From NCBI RefSeq assembly GCF_902712875.1, contig NZ_LR743509.1, forward strand, positions 3,300,001 through 3,364,000: a stretch of DNA of 64,000 nucleotides, written 5' to 3'. Numbering within the stretch: the first letter of the stretch is position 1; every line of letters starts with the position of its first letter. The position numbers and the translations under genes are program-made. Below are positions 15,269 to 26,069 of this stretch, one piece after another. This DNA comes from Hyphomicrobium sp. ghe19. Lineage in GTDB: Bacteria > Pseudomonadota > Alphaproteobacteria > Rhizobiales > Hyphomicrobiaceae. The notes under the pieces are model-generated. The model was not told where the DNA came from, made no database searches, and was given only the letters and a program-made list of their open reading frames with translations.

Positions 15269-16096
15269 TCATTGAACTCCTGTTTGAGCCAAGACATATC
15301 GACTTACAGCTTTAGCGAACCCGTCGTTTTCGTTGCTGTCGGTGACGGCATCCGCCTTGCCCTTCACGTCGTCACTCGCTTGGCCCATCGCAATCGAATA
15401 GCCGCTTTCGTTGAACATCGGGATGTCGTTCGGCATATCGCCAATCGTTGCGATCTCTTCCGCCGGAATCCCAAGAAGCCTCGACAGCGCTTTCACCACC
15501 GCTCCTTTGTTGGCTTGATAAGGCGTGATGTCGAGATAATAGGCTTGGGAGTGCGCGACGCTCGCGTCTCGTCCCAAATCATCCGCGAGAGCGCGTTCGC
15601 TGTCCGTGATGAGCTTAGGATCGTCGGACACACCGACTATTTTGGCGGCGTGCGCAAGATGATCGGCAGTAAAAGAGCTGACGACTTTCGGCCGGAATTT
15701 CACGGTGTTCGTCTCGCGTTCGACATGCGGAGCGAGGCGGTCCCGGATCAGCCACTCGTCCTCGGTGTAAACCCAGACGTCCGTTCCCCGGTCAACGAGA
15801 AATTGAAGCGTATGCGCAGCCACCTTCGGCGGGAGGAGATGGGCCTCGATTACCGAGAGATCCGGCTTCACGAATATGCCGCCGTTGAACGCAGCTATTG
15901 GTGTCCGAAGCGCGAGAGGCGCGACGAGCATGGCCATTCCGCGGGGCGGCCGGCCACTCGTGATCGCGAAGGTGATGCCCGCATCATCGAGATCGCGAAC
16001 GGCACGCTTAGCCGCTTCCGTCAAAACCTTCTCGGTTGTCACGAGCGTGCCGTCGACATCGGCAAGCAGCAGACGTATGACGCGGTTCCCGCTCAT
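15269..16096 (-). CDS. Cof-type HAD-IIB sugar phosphatase
   Basis: A 275-residue haloacid-dehalogenase phosphatase. Motif I is [13 protein letters not shown] at the N-terminus, motif II Ser lies in FAITSGRPP, the C2B cap occupies the middle and motif IV is [10 protein letters not shown]. Cof-type enzymes dephosphorylate sugar phosphates or other small phosphoesters; the specific substrate is unknown. The ATG at 16096 overlaps the upstream stop (ATGA), and another at 16105 is possible. Its place inside a pentose-phosphate operon suggests an overflow or proofreading role on sugar phosphates (inferred). Confidence 0.85.
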   Translation of the reverse strand: MSGNRVIRLLLADVDGTLVTTEKVLTEAAKRAVRDLDDAGITFAITSGRPPRGMAMLVAPLALRTPIAAFNGGIFVKPDLSVIEAHLLPPKVAAHTLQFLVDRGTDVWVYTEDEWLIRDRLAPHVERETNTVKFRPKVVSSFTADHLAHAAKIVGVSDDPKLITDSERALADDLGRDASVAHSQAYYLDITPYQANKGAVVKALSRLLGIPAEEIATIGDMPNDIPMFNESGYSIAMGQASDDVKGKADAVTDSNENDGFAKAVSRYVLAQTGVQ

Positions 16097-18741
16097 CTTT
16101 TGCATTTCGCTGGTTGATCGATCGGACGCCAGGCGCGATTGCCATCGCGTGCCAACAACTCGTCGGCAGCAACGGGGCCGTTGCTGCCGGATGGATAGGT
16201 GGGAATATCCGCTTGTTTCTTGCTCCACTCATCGAGCACAGGCTGGACGATGCGCCAGCTATCCTCGATCATGTCTGCGCGCATGAAGAGCGTTTGATCG
16301 CCAATCATCACGTCATAGAGCAGCGTCTCGTAGCCGACGTTCGGCTCCTTCGAAAACCACTCGTTGTAGCAAAAATCCATCTTGACCGCTGCGAGATCGA
16401 CGACAGGCCCGCGAGGCTTGACTTCAAATTGCAGCGAAATGCTTTCCTCCGGCGCGATGCTCAACACCAGCCAATTGGGGCGCAGCGCCTCGACAGGCGT
16501 ATTCTGGAAAGCCGTATAAGGCGCCGGCTTGAAGCAAATGGCGATTTCCGTCATGCGCGCGACCAGATGCTTTCCTGTGCGAATGAAGAACGGAACGCCG
16601 GCCCACCGCCAATTGTCGATTTCGACCTTCAATGCGGCGTACGTTTCGACATTCGACTCCGGCGCAACGCTCGGTTCCTGCCGATATCCGTTCACCGACT
16701 TGCCGAGCACTGTGCCGGCGGTGTATTGGCCGCGCACTGGACATTTGGGATCGATCGCAGGGATGGCGGCAAGAACGTCAGCCTTCATATTGCGAATAGA
16801 GGCCGCATCGAAACCCACCGGCGGTTCCATGGCCACCATCGATAAGAGCGAGAATGCGTGGTTCGGAATCATGTCGCGAAGTGCGCCGGTCGCTTCATAA
16901 AAGGCACCGCGTTTTTCCACGCCCAACGTCTCGGCTGCCGTGATCTGCACGTGATCGATGCGGTCGCGGTTCCAGATCGGCTCGAAGATCCCATTGCCGA
17001 AGCGGAAGGCCATGATGCTTTGAACGGTATCCTTTCCGAGGAAGTGATCGATCCGGTAGATCTGGTCCTCCTGCAAAGTTCTGCGGATGCGCGTGTTGAG
17101 CTCGCGCGCCGAGTCGAGGCTATGGCCGAACGGCTTTTCGATAACGACCCGACGCCAACGGCTTCGTTTGCCGTCACGATCCTCGGACTGCTCCGCGAGC
17201 CCCGCCTTGCCGAGTTGATCCACCGTCGGACCGAATAGTTGGTCCGCCACCGCAAGGTAAAAGATCGCGTTCCCATGTGTGTGGTGGGTTTTTTCGACTT
17301 TCTCGAGTTCGCGACGAAGGCCGGCGTACATCTCCGGATCGTTCAGATCACCCTGCAAATATGAGATCGACCCTGAGAGGCGTTTCCACGCCGCCTCATC
17401 GACACGATCGATTTCGAACTCCCCGGCCGGATCCCCGACAAAATGTTTGAGCATGCCGTAGAGTTCGTCGCGCCAGCTTTCGGCAGTCATTTCCTTTCGC
17501 GCCACGCCTATCAAGGCAAAATGCTCCGGGAGCAATCCGGTCCGAGCCAAATTATACAACGCGGGGACGATCAACCGCTTCGTCAGGTCACCCGAGGCGC
17601 CAAAAATCACCATCGCGCACGGATCAGCCGGTTTCGGCTTCCGATACGGCGGGCACTTGATGAGTGCGGATGTTTGAGAAGGCCGGACGAGCGTGTCGAC
17701 TGTCATTTTGTACTCTGCCGCGTTTTGTGCCGTTGGATGACCTTCTGGTGCATGAGCTTCAGGCTCGCTGCCTTCGATGTGTCCACCAAACCCGAGACGC
17801 ATGGCCGACAGCATTTTCTCGGCGAAGGTGTGCTCCTGCCGTGAGCGGAAACGCGTGTAGAGCGCGCTCGAAAGGACTTCGGCCGGCACCGACTGCTCGA
17901 TTGCCGCCTCGATGGTCCAGCGGCCTTCGCCGGAATCCTGGACGAATCCCGAAAAGCTTTTGAGTTGCGGATCCTTCGCTAAGGCGGCTGCGCTGAGGTC
18001 CAAAAGCCAGGAGGATATGACGCTGCCGCGACGCCAAACTTCCGCGATATCCGAAATGTTAAGCGTGAACCGTTCCTCTTCGGGCAGCTCGGCCGAGTTC
18101 TTGCTTCGCAGGATATCGAAACCTTCGGCATAGGCCTGCATCAGCCCGTATTCGATGCCATTGTGGATCATCTTGACGAAATGCCCGGCCCCCGCAGGCC
18201 CAGCGTGGATGTAGCCGCGCTCGGCGCGCTGATCGTATTTGGCTCGGCCAGGAGTCTTCGTGATGCTGCCCGATCCGGGAGCGAGTGCTGCAAAAATCGG
18301 ATCTAGGTGCTCGACGGCTTCCTTCGGACCTCCGATCATCAGGCAATAGCCACGATCCAAGCCCCACACGCCGCCCGAAGTCCCGCAGTCTACATAATGG
18401 ATGCCGCGCTCGGCCAATCGCCTCGCGCGCCTGATATCGTCCTTATAAAATGAATTGCCGCCGTCGATGATGATGTCGCCGGACGCGAGAATCCGCGCGA
18501 AATGCTCGACTGTCTCTTCCGTGATCCGCCCTGCCGGCAACATGATCCAGACAGCGCGTGGCTTGCTGGTCAGCGCTGCGGCGACGTCCTCCAGCGATGC
18601 TACATCCTTGGCGCCCTCACGCGCGAGCGCGTCTCGCGCTTTGGAGTCGACATCGAATACGATGCATCGATGGCCAGCCTTCATCAGCCGGCGTGCGATA
18701 TTGCCGCCCATGCGGCCGAGGCCAATAACGCCGATCTCCAT
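16093..18741 (-). CDS. 6-phosphogluconate dehydrogenase / glucose-6-phosphate dehydrogenase fusion
   Basis: A single 882-residue open frame joining two enzymes. Residues 1 to about 340 are a short-type decarboxylating 6[29 protein letters not shown], and the catalytic Lys/Asn in [14 protein letters not shown]. After a linker of about 30 residues, residues about 375-882 are G6[14 protein letters not shown] for NADP and [10 protein letters not shown] at the active site. No stop or frameshift separates them. Start 18741 has GGAG nine bases upstream; ATG 18756 lacks one. An internal ATG at 17706 could also give free G6PDH, but its ribosome site is weak. The two reactions are the two NADPH-forming steps of the oxidative pentose phosphate pathway. 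Confidence 0.88.
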   Translation of the reverse strand: MEIGVIGLGRMGGNIARRLMKAGHRCIVFDVDSKARDALAREGAKDVASLEDVAAALTSKPRAVWIMLPAGRITEETVEHFARILASGDIIIDGGNSFYKDDIRRARRLAERGIHYVDCGTSGGVWGLDRGYCLMIGGPKEAVEHLDPIFAALAPGSGSITKTPGRAKYDQRAERGYIHAGPAGAGHFVKMIHNGIEYGLMQAYAEGFDILRSKNSAELPEEERFTLNISDIAEVWRRGSVISSWLLDLSAAALAKDPQLKSFSGFVQDSGEGRWTIEAAIEQSVPAEVLSSALYTRFRSRQEHTFAEKMLSAMRLGFGGHIEGSEPEAHAPEGHPTAQNAAEYKMTVDTLVRPSQTSALIKCPPYRKPKPADPCAMVIFGASGDLTKRLIVPALYNLARTGLLPEHFALIGVARKEMTAESWRDELYGMLKHFVGDPAGEFEIDRVDEAAWKRLSGSISYLQGDLNDPEMYAGLRRELEKVEKTHHTHGNAIFYLAVADQLFGPTVDQLGKAGLAEQSEDRDGKRSRWRRVVIEKPFGHSLDSARELNTRIRRTLQEDQIYRIDHFLGKDTVQSIMAFRFGNGIFEPIWNRDRIDHVQITAAETLGVEKRGAFYEATGALRDMIPNHAFSLLSMVAMEPPVGFDAASIRNMKADVLAAIPAIDPKCPVRGQYTAGTVLGKSVNGYRQEPSVAPESNVETYAALKVEIDNWRWAGVPFFIRTGKHLVARMTEIAICFKPAPYTAFQNTPVEALRPNWLVLSIAPEESISLQFEVKPRGPVVDLAAVKMDFCYNEWFSKEPNVGYETLLYDVMIGDQTLFMRADMIEDSWRIVQPVLDEWSKKQADIPTYPSGSNGPVAADELLARDGNRAWRPIDQPAKCKR

Positions 18742-18769
18742 GACCACAAACTCCATTTGAATTGCCGGT

Positions 18770-21598
18770 TCAGGCGAGCGCTTCGGCCACGGCTCGCTCC
18801 AACTCGGCCAGACCGGCATCGACATCTTTCAGATGAATTCGCAAGGCGCGGCGGCCGCGCTCGACGAGAACATCGAGATCGCCCTGCGCCTGCGCGGCTT
18901 TGACGACGCCGAAACTCAAACGGTGACCCGGTATCTCGATATCTTCGGGATCGTCGGTCGTAATCTGCATGAAGACGCCGATGTTCGGTCCGCCCTTGTA
19001 GGCTTGGCCTGTCGAATGCTGAAAACGCGGCCCAAAGCCAAGACAGGTCGCAGCATGAGTTTTGTCGCGAATGCTTTCGCGCATCGCACTCATAGCTTTC
19101 GTGTGGGCTTTGTTCCGCTCGATATAGGCGAGAAGGGCCACATAATCGTTCGGTTCGACGCGATCGAAATAGCTCTTCAATATGCCTTGAAGGGTATTGT
19201 GGCGGCCGAGCGCAGACGCATTATTCGGATCCGCATAGACGGCAATTCCGTCCTCTCGAAAAAGCGGATGCTCGTCGGGCCACTTATGTGTTTTCTCGTA
19301 TGTTTTGGTCAGCGCCGCCGTCTTGACCTTGCTCGCCTCGACGTCCGGTTGATCGAACGGATTGATACCGATAACCGCACCGGCCACCGCGGTTGCGATT
19401 TCCCAGCGGAAGAATTCCTGGCCGAGATGCCAGATGTCTTTGACCGTGATCCGTGCAACGGGATGACCGGCCTTTTCCAACGCCGATATCGCTTCGCGCT
19501 GATACGTATCGGCCATTCCCTCGAGCTCGACGTAAACGAAAAACCGATCGGCGCTGTACTTGTCCGGCGTGCCGAGCGGCTCGTCCGTGAGCGGGATAAG
19601 TCCCCGTCCGTTTTTGCCGGTACTCTCGGCGAGGAGTTGTTCGAGCCAGGCGCCAAGATCATCGATCTTCGGCGACGCGACGATCGTCACCTTGTTGCAG
19701 CCGAATGAGGCTGCCGCAACGCCGAGCGCAATGCCAAGTTCGACGCCGGGATTCGCGGCCGGCGGAACATCAGGACCGCACGATCGCTCCATGACCGATG
19801 CCGTTTCAAGCAGGCGCTTGATATCTACGCCCATGAGAGCGGCAGGAACGAGCCCAAAATTCGACAGCACCGAATAGCGCCCGCCGATTCCCGGCAAGCC
19901 ATAAAAGATGTGACGGAAGCCCGATCGCTTCGCGCGTTTCTCCAGCGAGGAGCCCGGATCCGTCACGGCGACGAAATGCTCTCCGGCGCGATCTCTGCCC
20001 ACCGACGCGCTGACCCGCGCGAAGAAATAGTCGAGGAGAATATTGGGCTCGACTGTGCTTCCTGACTTCGACGAAACGATAAAGATCGTCTTGTCCAACT
20101 GCACCCCTTCTTCGATCGTGTGGATTTGAGCGGGATCAGTGCTGTCCAAGACATGCAGAAGCGGCCACCCCGATTGGCGGCCGAACGTCTCGGCGATCAC
20201 CTCGGGTCCGAGACTGGAACCTCCCATTCCCAGAAGAACAGCATCCCCGAAGCCTTCTCGTCTCACGTTGTTTGCGAAAGCTTCCAGTGCGCCAACGTCT
20301 CGAAGCTCGCGATCGACGATTTGCAGCCACCCGACCCATTTTTCTTCGCCTTTGTTGGTCCAAAGCGCGGCATCGCCGGACCAAAGAGACCTTACAAGTC
20401 CCTTCCTGCGCCAATCGTCTCGCTCCCGATCGATGGCGGCCTGCAGCTCGGGGAAGCCAGTGGAGATTTTTTGGCCAATGTGATCGCCTTCCATGAAAGC
20501 GAGGCGCCTTCGCGCAATGGCTCCGCAAAGCTTGTCGAAGGCGTCGGCAAACTGCTGCACCCCATCGACAACCAGCTGATCCGTGATGTCCTTGAGGGAA
20601 ATCCCTTGTTTGCCGAGCGTCTCAAGAACTAAACGGGCGTCGGCAAGGCGATCTTCGATGGGGTCCGCCTTCGCCTCACCGTGATCGCGGAATGCATCCA
20701 TCGTCGCGGGTGGCATCGTGTCGACCGTATCGCGTCCGATCAAAGCCTCGACGTAAAGAGTGTCTTTGTGGGCGGGATTTTTTGTGCTCGTCGAAGCCCA
20801 CAGCAAACGCTGGGTTTTGGCTCCGGCTCCTGCGAGCCGGTGCCAACGCTCGCTTGAGAAGATCGCATTGTATCGTTCGTACGCGAGCTTCGCATTGGCG
20901 ATCGCCACTTTGCCGCGCAATGAATCTGTGATTTTTTTGTCCGGGAGAGCATCCAATTTTTTGTCCGCGGCGATATCGATGCGGCTCACGAAAAAGCTTG
21001 CAACACTTGCGACGTGCGAGACGTCACCGCCCGCCTTCGAGAAATTTTCGAGGCCCGCGACATATGCTTCCGCAACCTCCTCGTAGACGGCGATCGAGAA
21101 AAGCAACGTGATATTGATATTGATGCCGGCGCCGATCAGCTCACGTATGGCAGGGATTCCTGCCGGCGAGCCAGGGACCTTCACCATCAAATTCGGGCGA
21201 TCGACCGCTGCCCAAAGCCTCTTCGCTTCGGCGAGGGTCGCCTCGGTATCGTTCGCGATATAGGGCGAGCATTCGAGGCTGACATAGCCATCGCGGCCAC
21301 CCGACCGATCATATACGGGGCGTAAAATGTCCGCCGCGTCACGAATATCGGCCAGCGCCAAATGCTCGTAGATGTCAATGACGCGATGATCGCCGCGCAA
21401 CTGGAATTGCTTCAGCGCACTGGCGTACACATCGGTCTCGGCAATGGCCTTTTCGAAAATCGACGGATTCGACGTGATGCCCTTCAAGCCGTCGCGTTCG
21501 ATAAGCGAGCGAATTTTTCCGCTCGTGATGAGGTCGCGCCTCAAATCATCCAGCCAGATCGACTGGCCGAAGCTTTCGAGTTGTTTCAGCCTGTTCAC
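18770..21598 (-). CDS. bifunctional transaldolase / glucose-6-phosphate isomerase
   Basis: A 942-residue fusion. The N-terminal 370 or so residues are transaldolase, with the Schiff-base Lys in [16 protein letters not shown]. The C-terminal 550 or so residues are phosphoglucose isomerase, with [11 protein letters not shown] and [11 protein letters not shown] in the sugar-phosphate site. Tal-Pgi fusions are known in several bacteria. Together they recycle sedoheptulose and fructose phosphates back to glucose 6-phosphate. The start is a GTG overlapping the transketolase stop (GTGA); the first residues [20 protein letters not shown] match transaldolase N-termini and support it. It is followed by the Gnd-Zwf fusion after 28 bases. 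Confidence 0.92.
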   Translation of the reverse strand: MNRLKQLESFGQSIWLDDLRRDLITSGKIRSLIERDGLKGITSNPSIFEKAIAETDVYASALKQFQLRGDHRVIDIYEHLALADIRDAADILRPVYDRSGGRDGYVSLECSPYIANDTEATLAEAKRLWAAVDRPNLMVKVPGSPAGIPAIRELIGAGININITLLFSIAVYEEVAEAYVAGLENFSKAGGDVSHVASVASFFVSRIDIAADKKLDALPDKKITDSLRGKVAIANAKLAYERYNAIFSSERWHRLAGAGAKTQRLLWASTSTKNPAHKDTLYVEALIGRDTVDTMPPATMDAFRDHGEAKADPIEDRLADARLVLETLGKQGISLKDITDQLVVDGVQQFADAFDKLCGAIARRRLAFMEGDHIGQKISTGFPELQAAIDRERDDWRRKGLVRSLWSGDAALWTNKGEEKWVGWLQIVDRELRDVGALEAFANNVRREGFGDAVLLGMGGSSLGPEVIAETFGRQSGWPLLHVLDSTDPAQIHTIEEGVQLDKTIFIVSSKSGSTVEPNILLDYFFARVSASVGRDRAGEHFVAVTDPGSSLEKRAKRSGFRHIFYGLPGIGGRYSVLSNFGLVPAALMGVDIKRLLETASVMERSCGPDVPPAANPGVELGIALGVAAASFGCNKVTIVASPKIDDLGAWLEQLLAESTGKNGRGLIPLTDEPLGTPDKYSADRFFVYVELEGMADTYQREAISALEKAGHPVARITVKDIWHLGQEFFRWEIATAVAGAVIGINPFDQPDVEASKVKTAALTKTYEKTHKWPDEHPLFREDGIAVYADPNNASALGRHNTLQGILKSYFDRVEPNDYVALLAYIERNKAHTKAMSAMRESIRDKTHAATCLGFGPRFQHSTGQAYKGGPNIGVFMQITTDDPEDIEIPGHRLSFGVVKAAQAQGDLDVLVERGRRALRIHLKDVDAGLAELERAVAEALA

Positions 21599-23697
21599 TT
21601 CGCGCTCCCTTCCATCAGGGCCATCTGATGTTTGGCTGCGGCGACAACGGCTTCTACGGTGAAGCCGAACTTTCGCATGACATCTTTGATCGGCGCCGAC
21701 GCACCGAACGTGCGCATTCCGATCCGCGCGCCATCGACGCCGACATACCGATCCCAGCCGATCACCGAGCCTGCTTCGACGGAAACGCGCGCCTTGACGC
21801 CTCGAGGCAAGACGCTCTCGCGATACTCGGCGTCCTGTTCTTCGAACAGCTCCCAAGACGGCATGCTGACGAGGCGTGCGGCAACGCCCTTCCGCTTCAA
21901 CTCTTCGAACGCTTCCGCGCAGATCGAGACCTCGCTTCCGGTGCCAATCAGGATCACGGCTGGAGTGCCCTGCTTGGCATCCGCCATCACATAGGCGCCG
22001 CGCGCAACACCCGTCGCGGGAGCAAACTTCTTGCGATCGAAGGTCGGCAGAGGCTGGCGGCTAAGAGCGAGGCACGCGGGGTTCTTCTTCAGCTGCATCA
22101 TTACGCGCCAGGCCTCGACCGTTTCGTTCGCGTCGGCGGGTCGCAATGTGATGAGCCCTGGAATGCCACGCAGAGCCAGCAGCTGTTCGATGGGCTGATG
22201 TGTCGGGCCATCTTCGCCGAGCCCGATCGAGTCGTGCGTGAAGACGTATATCGCCGGAATCTCCATCAACGCGCTCAAACGAATGGACGCTTTCATGTAG
22301 TCGGAAAAATTGAGAAAGGTGGACCCGTAGGCTCGCACACCGCTGAGCACGAGGCCGTTGACGATGGCGCCCATTGCATGTTCGCGAATACCAAAATGCA
22401 AATTGCGCGCGCCGTAGTTGTTTGCCTCGACGTCACCACCGCCATCGATGTTGGTTTTCGTCGACGGAGCAAGGTCAGCAGCGCCGCCGATGAAGAGCGG
22501 ATCGTGCGCGGCGATCGCGTTTAGGGCTTTGCCTCCGGAGGCTCGCGTCGCAAGGCCTTTGGCGTCCGCAGGAAAGCTCGGCAGAGCCGCATCCCATCCT
22601 TGCGGCAAGCCCTTGGATTCGAGCAGGTCGAATTCCGCAGAGAGACCGGGACACTTGGATCTGAAGTCTTTAAGACTCTTGTTCCAAGCTTGCCAAGCTT
22701 GTTTGCCGCCTGCGCCGATACCGGTCTCGAAATGCTTCGTGACGCCATCCGGGACAAGGAACATTGCATCCTCTGGCCAACCGTAGCTGCGTTTTGCCAG
22801 ACGAACTTCTTCCTCGCCCAACGGTTCGCCATGCGCTGCGCTCGTGTCGTGCTTGTGCGGAGCGCCATAGCCGATGTGGCTGTCGGCGATAATCAACGAC
22901 GGAACATCGGGCGTATCGCGGAATTTCGTCAGCGCCTCGGCAAGTCTTTCGGTATCGTTGACATCGCCTACGTGGTCGACGTTCCAACCATAGCTGAGAA
23001 AGCGGTCGCCCACGTTTTCACTAAAAGCGAGGTCCGTGTGGCCTTCGATGGTCACGCGATTGTTGTCATAGATCCAGCAGAGATTGCCGAGCATCAGATG
23101 ACCGGCGAACGAGGCCGCTTCGCTCGCGACGCCCTCCATCATATCGCCATCGCCGCAGACGGCGAAAACGTTGTAGTCGAATAAGGTGAGGCCGGGCTGA
23201 TTGAACTTCTTTGCCAGCCATTTCCCGGCGAGAGCCATTCCCACACTCATGCCGCAGCCCTGCCCGAGCGGCCCGGTCGTCGCTTCGACGCCGGTGGTGC
23301 GGCCATACTCTGGGTGTCCCGGGCATTTGCTGTCGAGCTGGCGGAACGCTTTGATATCTTCCAATGTGACAGCTAGGCCGTTCGGTCTACCTTCTTTGGC
23401 GTTCCGCTCTCTGACTCCTGCAAGATGCAGAATGGAGTACAGGAGCATCGAGGCATGGCCGTTCGATAAAACAAAGCGGTCGCGATTGGGCCAATACGGA
23501 TTATCGGGATCGAAGCGCAGAAAGCGCTGCCAAAGAGTATAAACGAGGGGCGCCAGAGCCATTGGCGTGCCGGGATGACCGGAGTTCGCCTTCTGCACGG
23601 CGTCCATGGATAACGTGCGGATGGTATTGATGCACACGTCATCGATATTCAGCTCACGTTGCAAAACTTGCGGTTTTGTTGCGGTGCCGCGGCTCAT
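21595..23697 (-). CDS. tkt: transketolase
   Basis: A full-length 700-residue thiamine-diphosphate enzyme. It shows ANSGHPGTPMALAP at the N-terminus, the ThDP/Mg motif GDGDMMEGVASEAASFAG near residue 160, and HDSIGLGEDGPTHQP in the pyrimidine domain. It transfers two-carbon units between sugar phosphates in the non-oxidative pentose phosphate or Calvin cycle. It is the first gene of a six-gene minus-strand operon. Its start lies about 90 bases from the likely start of the divergent debranching enzyme, so the two operons probably share a compact control region. Confidence 0.93.
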   Translation of the reverse strand: MSRGTATKPQVLQRELNIDDVCINTIRTLSMDAVQKANSGHPGTPMALAPLVYTLWQRFLRFDPDNPYWPNRDRFVLSNGHASMLLYSILHLAGVRERNAKEGRPNGLAVTLEDIKAFRQLDSKCPGHPEYGRTTGVEATTGPLGQGCGMSVGMALAGKWLAKKFNQPGLTLFDYNVFAVCGDGDMMEGVASEAASFAGHLMLGNLCWIYDNNRVTIEGHTDLAFSENVGDRFLSYGWNVDHVGDVNDTERLAEALTKFRDTPDVPSLIIADSHIGYGAPHKHDTSAAHGEPLGEEEVRLAKRSYGWPEDAMFLVPDGVTKHFETGIGAGGKQAWQAWNKSLKDFRSKCPGLSAEFDLLESKGLPQGWDAALPSFPADAKGLATRASGGKALNAIAAHDPLFIGGAADLAPSTKTNIDGGGDVEANNYGARNLHFGIREHAMGAIVNGLVLSGVRAYGSTFLNFSDYMKASIRLSALMEIPAIYVFTHDSIGLGEDGPTHQPIEQLLALRGIPGLITLRPADANETVEAWRVMMQLKKNPACLALSRQPLPTFDRKKFAPATGVARGAYVMADAKQGTPAVILIGTGSEVSICAEAFEELKRKGVAARLVSMPSWELFEEQDAEYRESVLPRGVKARVSVEAGSVIGWDRYVGVDGARIGMRTFGASAPIKDVMRKFGFTVEAVVAAAKHQMALMEGSAK

Positions 23698-23789
23698 CGG
23701 GCAGATCCAGAAGACTAATCGTCGAATGGCGGCAGCTGGAGCGAGTTGGAAAACACCTTACGAACAGGGCCGCCACGACAGCCGCCACA

Positions 23790-26069
23790 ATGATCGACGT
23801 CGAGGGGGAAACGGATCGGCGCTCAACTCGTTCCGCAACAGATGTGGCGACTTTCAAAAAGCCACAACCTCTCTCCCTGGCTTCATCGATGTCGTTCAAA
23901 GTACAGGTCGGTCCGGCTCAAATTGCCATTCATCAGGGGCAGACGGTTTTCGTTACGCGTCCCGATGGCCAAGTGAAATCTCCCGGCAACCACGGGCTCT
24001 ATTTTCGCGACACCCGGCTCATCAGCACTTGGGCGATTTATGTAAACGGTGAGAAATGGGATCTACTGAACGGCGGCGCCGTGGCCTCGAACGCCGCACG
24101 TATCCACGCGACAAACCCCAGCTTCATGACCGAAGACGGGCCAATCGCCGCCCGAACCTTGGGTTTACTCATCGGCCGCCATATCGAAGGAGGAATGCAC
24201 GAAGACATCTACGTCTCGAACAGCGGGCTCGGAGCCGTCCGTTTCAATTTGGAAATCGCCACTCGCGCGGATTTTGCCGACATCTTCGAAGTGAAAGCAA
24301 ACGCCGTCGTCCGTCGCGGCTCTATAACGACGACGTGGTCGCCACAGAGACAGATGGTTCACGATAGTTACCGGAATAAAGATTTCCATCGCGAAATTAT
24401 CGTGCGAGCGGACGCCGGCGACGGTGAACATGCCGTCTACGCCAATGGCCGCCTGACTTTCGAGATCGCGCTCAAGCCGGGCGAGGTTTGGCATCGCTGT
24501 CTGTACTACGAATTCATTGACGGGAAAGAACGTGTTCTGGCGCCGCGCGGGTGCATCGACACAAGCGGCGAGGAGCGACACTCGCAGAAAATTTCGGAAT
24601 GGCAAACCACGGTTCTCAAAATCGTGACCAGCAACGAGGAATTCTACCGCAACTTCAATCAAGGCGTACTCGATATGGCCGCGCTGCGGTTGCCGCTCAA
24701 GGGAACGAGCGGAATGGTATTCGTTCCCGCGGCGGGCCTGCCTTGGTTCCTGGCTTTGTTCGGCCGCGATACGTTGATCGCTTCGCTGCAGACCATGATC
24801 GTCTATCCGGAATTCGCAGAAGGGACGCTCGACGTCCTGGCGCAATACCAAGCGCATGAACGTGACGATTACCGTGACGCCGAGCCAGGGAAAATTCTGC
24901 ACGAGCTTCGTTACGGCGAGCTCGCCCATTTCCGCCAAATTCCGCACACGCCGTATTATGGCACTGCCGACGCCACGCCGTTATATCTCGTCGCGCTGCA
25001 CGCCGCCTGGCGCGCGACCGGCGACGCGGATCTTATCGAGCGGCTTCTCCCCACCGCAGAAGCCTGCCTCGACTGGATCGATAAATACGGCGATCGCGAT
25101 GGCGATGGATTTCAGGAATATCAGACGCGGTCGCCCGCCGGTTACGAGAACATGGGCTGGAAGGACGCAGGAAATTCGATCGTCTATCCCGACGGCGCGC
25201 TGGTCGACGGACCAAAAGCGCTGTGCGAATTGCAAGGCTATGTTTACGACGCATGGCTCCGCATGGCCGAGATCTATGAAGCATTTGATAACAAACGGCG
25301 GGCCGGTGCCTTACGCCGAAAAGCGGCGCACCTGTTTGAAAAGTTCAACGAAGACTTCTGGGATGAGGAGTCGGGCTTCTATGCTCTCGCGCTCGACGGC
25401 GCGAAGAAGAAGGTCCTGACGGTCGCTTCCAACGTCGGACACTGTCTCTGGTCCGGCATCATCGCGCCGGAGCGAGCAGATCAGGTCGTGAAACGTTTGA
25501 TGCGTAAGGACATGCTTTCGGGCTGGGGCATCCGCACGCTATCGGCAGATCATCCCGCGTTCAACCCATACGATTACCAGACAGGCGCCGTCTGGCCGCA
25601 TGATAATTCCCTCATCGCACTCGGCATGAAACGATACGGCTTTCCGCGCGAAGCCGCCCTCGTCGCACGGGAACTGAGCGGCGCGGCGAGCCATTTCCTT
25701 CTGAACCAACTTCCAGAGCTCTATGGTGGATTGCAGCGCGAGGAGGACGGCTTCCCAATTCAATATCTCGGTGCCAATGTTCCGCAAGCCTGGGCGGCGG
25801 GCACGCCGTTTCTGCTACTTCAAGCGCTTTTGGGACTGCAGCAGGATGCTCCTCGCGGCAAAATTTACGTCGATCCCGTATTGCCCGATTGGTTGCCCGA
25901 TATCACGCTGAGGGACCTCCGGCTTGGCCGAGCGCGGTTCGATATCCACTTCTGGCGAGATGGAAAAGAGACCCTGTTCGAGGTGCTCAAGGGGGATGCC
26001 GCAGCCGTTGAAAGGGCTGCGCTCGCCACACCCGCATCCGCTGGAGGCGTGGATCATGTCCCAACCTGA
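23790..26069 (+). CDS. amylo-alpha-1,6-glucosidase (glycogen-debranching-type)
   Basis: About 759 residues. The N-terminal beta domain (GDE_N_bis type, about residues 40-260) has VFVTRPDGQ and GLYFRDTRLIS. The C-terminal (alpha/alpha)6 domain has AGLPWFLALFGRDTLIASLQ, DGALVDGPKALCELQGYVYD and AVWPHDNSLIA. It should hydrolyse alpha-glucan branch points or related alpha-glucosides in the cytoplasm. The start is uncertain: ATG 23790 gives a 33-residue leader ahead of ATG 23889, and neither has a strong ribosome site. It overlaps the next gene by 14 bases and is divergent from the pentose-phosphate operon. Confidence 0.85.
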   Translation: MIDVEGETDRRSTRSATDVATFKKPQPLSLASSMSFKVQVGPAQIAIHQGQTVFVTRPDGQVKSPGNHGLYFRDTRLISTWAIYVNGEKWDLLNGGAVASNAARIHATNPSFMTEDGPIAARTLGLLIGRHIEGGMHEDIYVSNSGLGAVRFNLEIATRADFADIFEVKANAVVRRGSITTTWSPQRQMVHDSYRNKDFHREIIVRADAGDGEHAVYANGRLTFEIALKPGEVWHRCLYYEFIDGKERVLAPRGCIDTSGEERHSQKISEWQTTVLKIVTSNEEFYRNFNQGVLDMAALRLPLKGTSGMVFVPAAGLPWFLALFGRDTLIASLQTMIVYPEFAEGTLDVLAQYQAHERDDYRDAEPGKILHELRYGELAHFRQIPHTPYYGTADATPLYLVALHAAWRATGDADLIERLLPTAEACLDWIDKYGDRDGDGFQEYQTRSPAGYENMGWKDAGNSIVYPDGALVDGPKALCELQGYVYDAWLRMAEIYEAFDNKRRAGALRRKAAHLFEKFNEDFWDEESGFYALALDGAKKKVLTVASNVGHCLWSGIIAPERADQVVKRLMRKDMLSGWGIRTLSADHPAFNPYDYQTGAVWPHDNSLIALGMKRYGFPREAALVARELSGAASHFLLNQLPELYGGLQREEDGFPIQYLGANVPQAWAAGTPFLLLQALLGLQQDAPRGKIYVDPVLPDWLPDITLRDLRLGRARFDIHFWRDGKETLFEVLKGDAAAVERAALATPASAGGVDHVPT

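Noticed and set aside
23676..23790. N-terminal extension of the debranching enzyme overlapping the transketolase start
   Set aside because: It has no ribosome site, an odd Arg/Ser-rich composition, and runs into the divergent gene; an internal ATG fits the domain start better.
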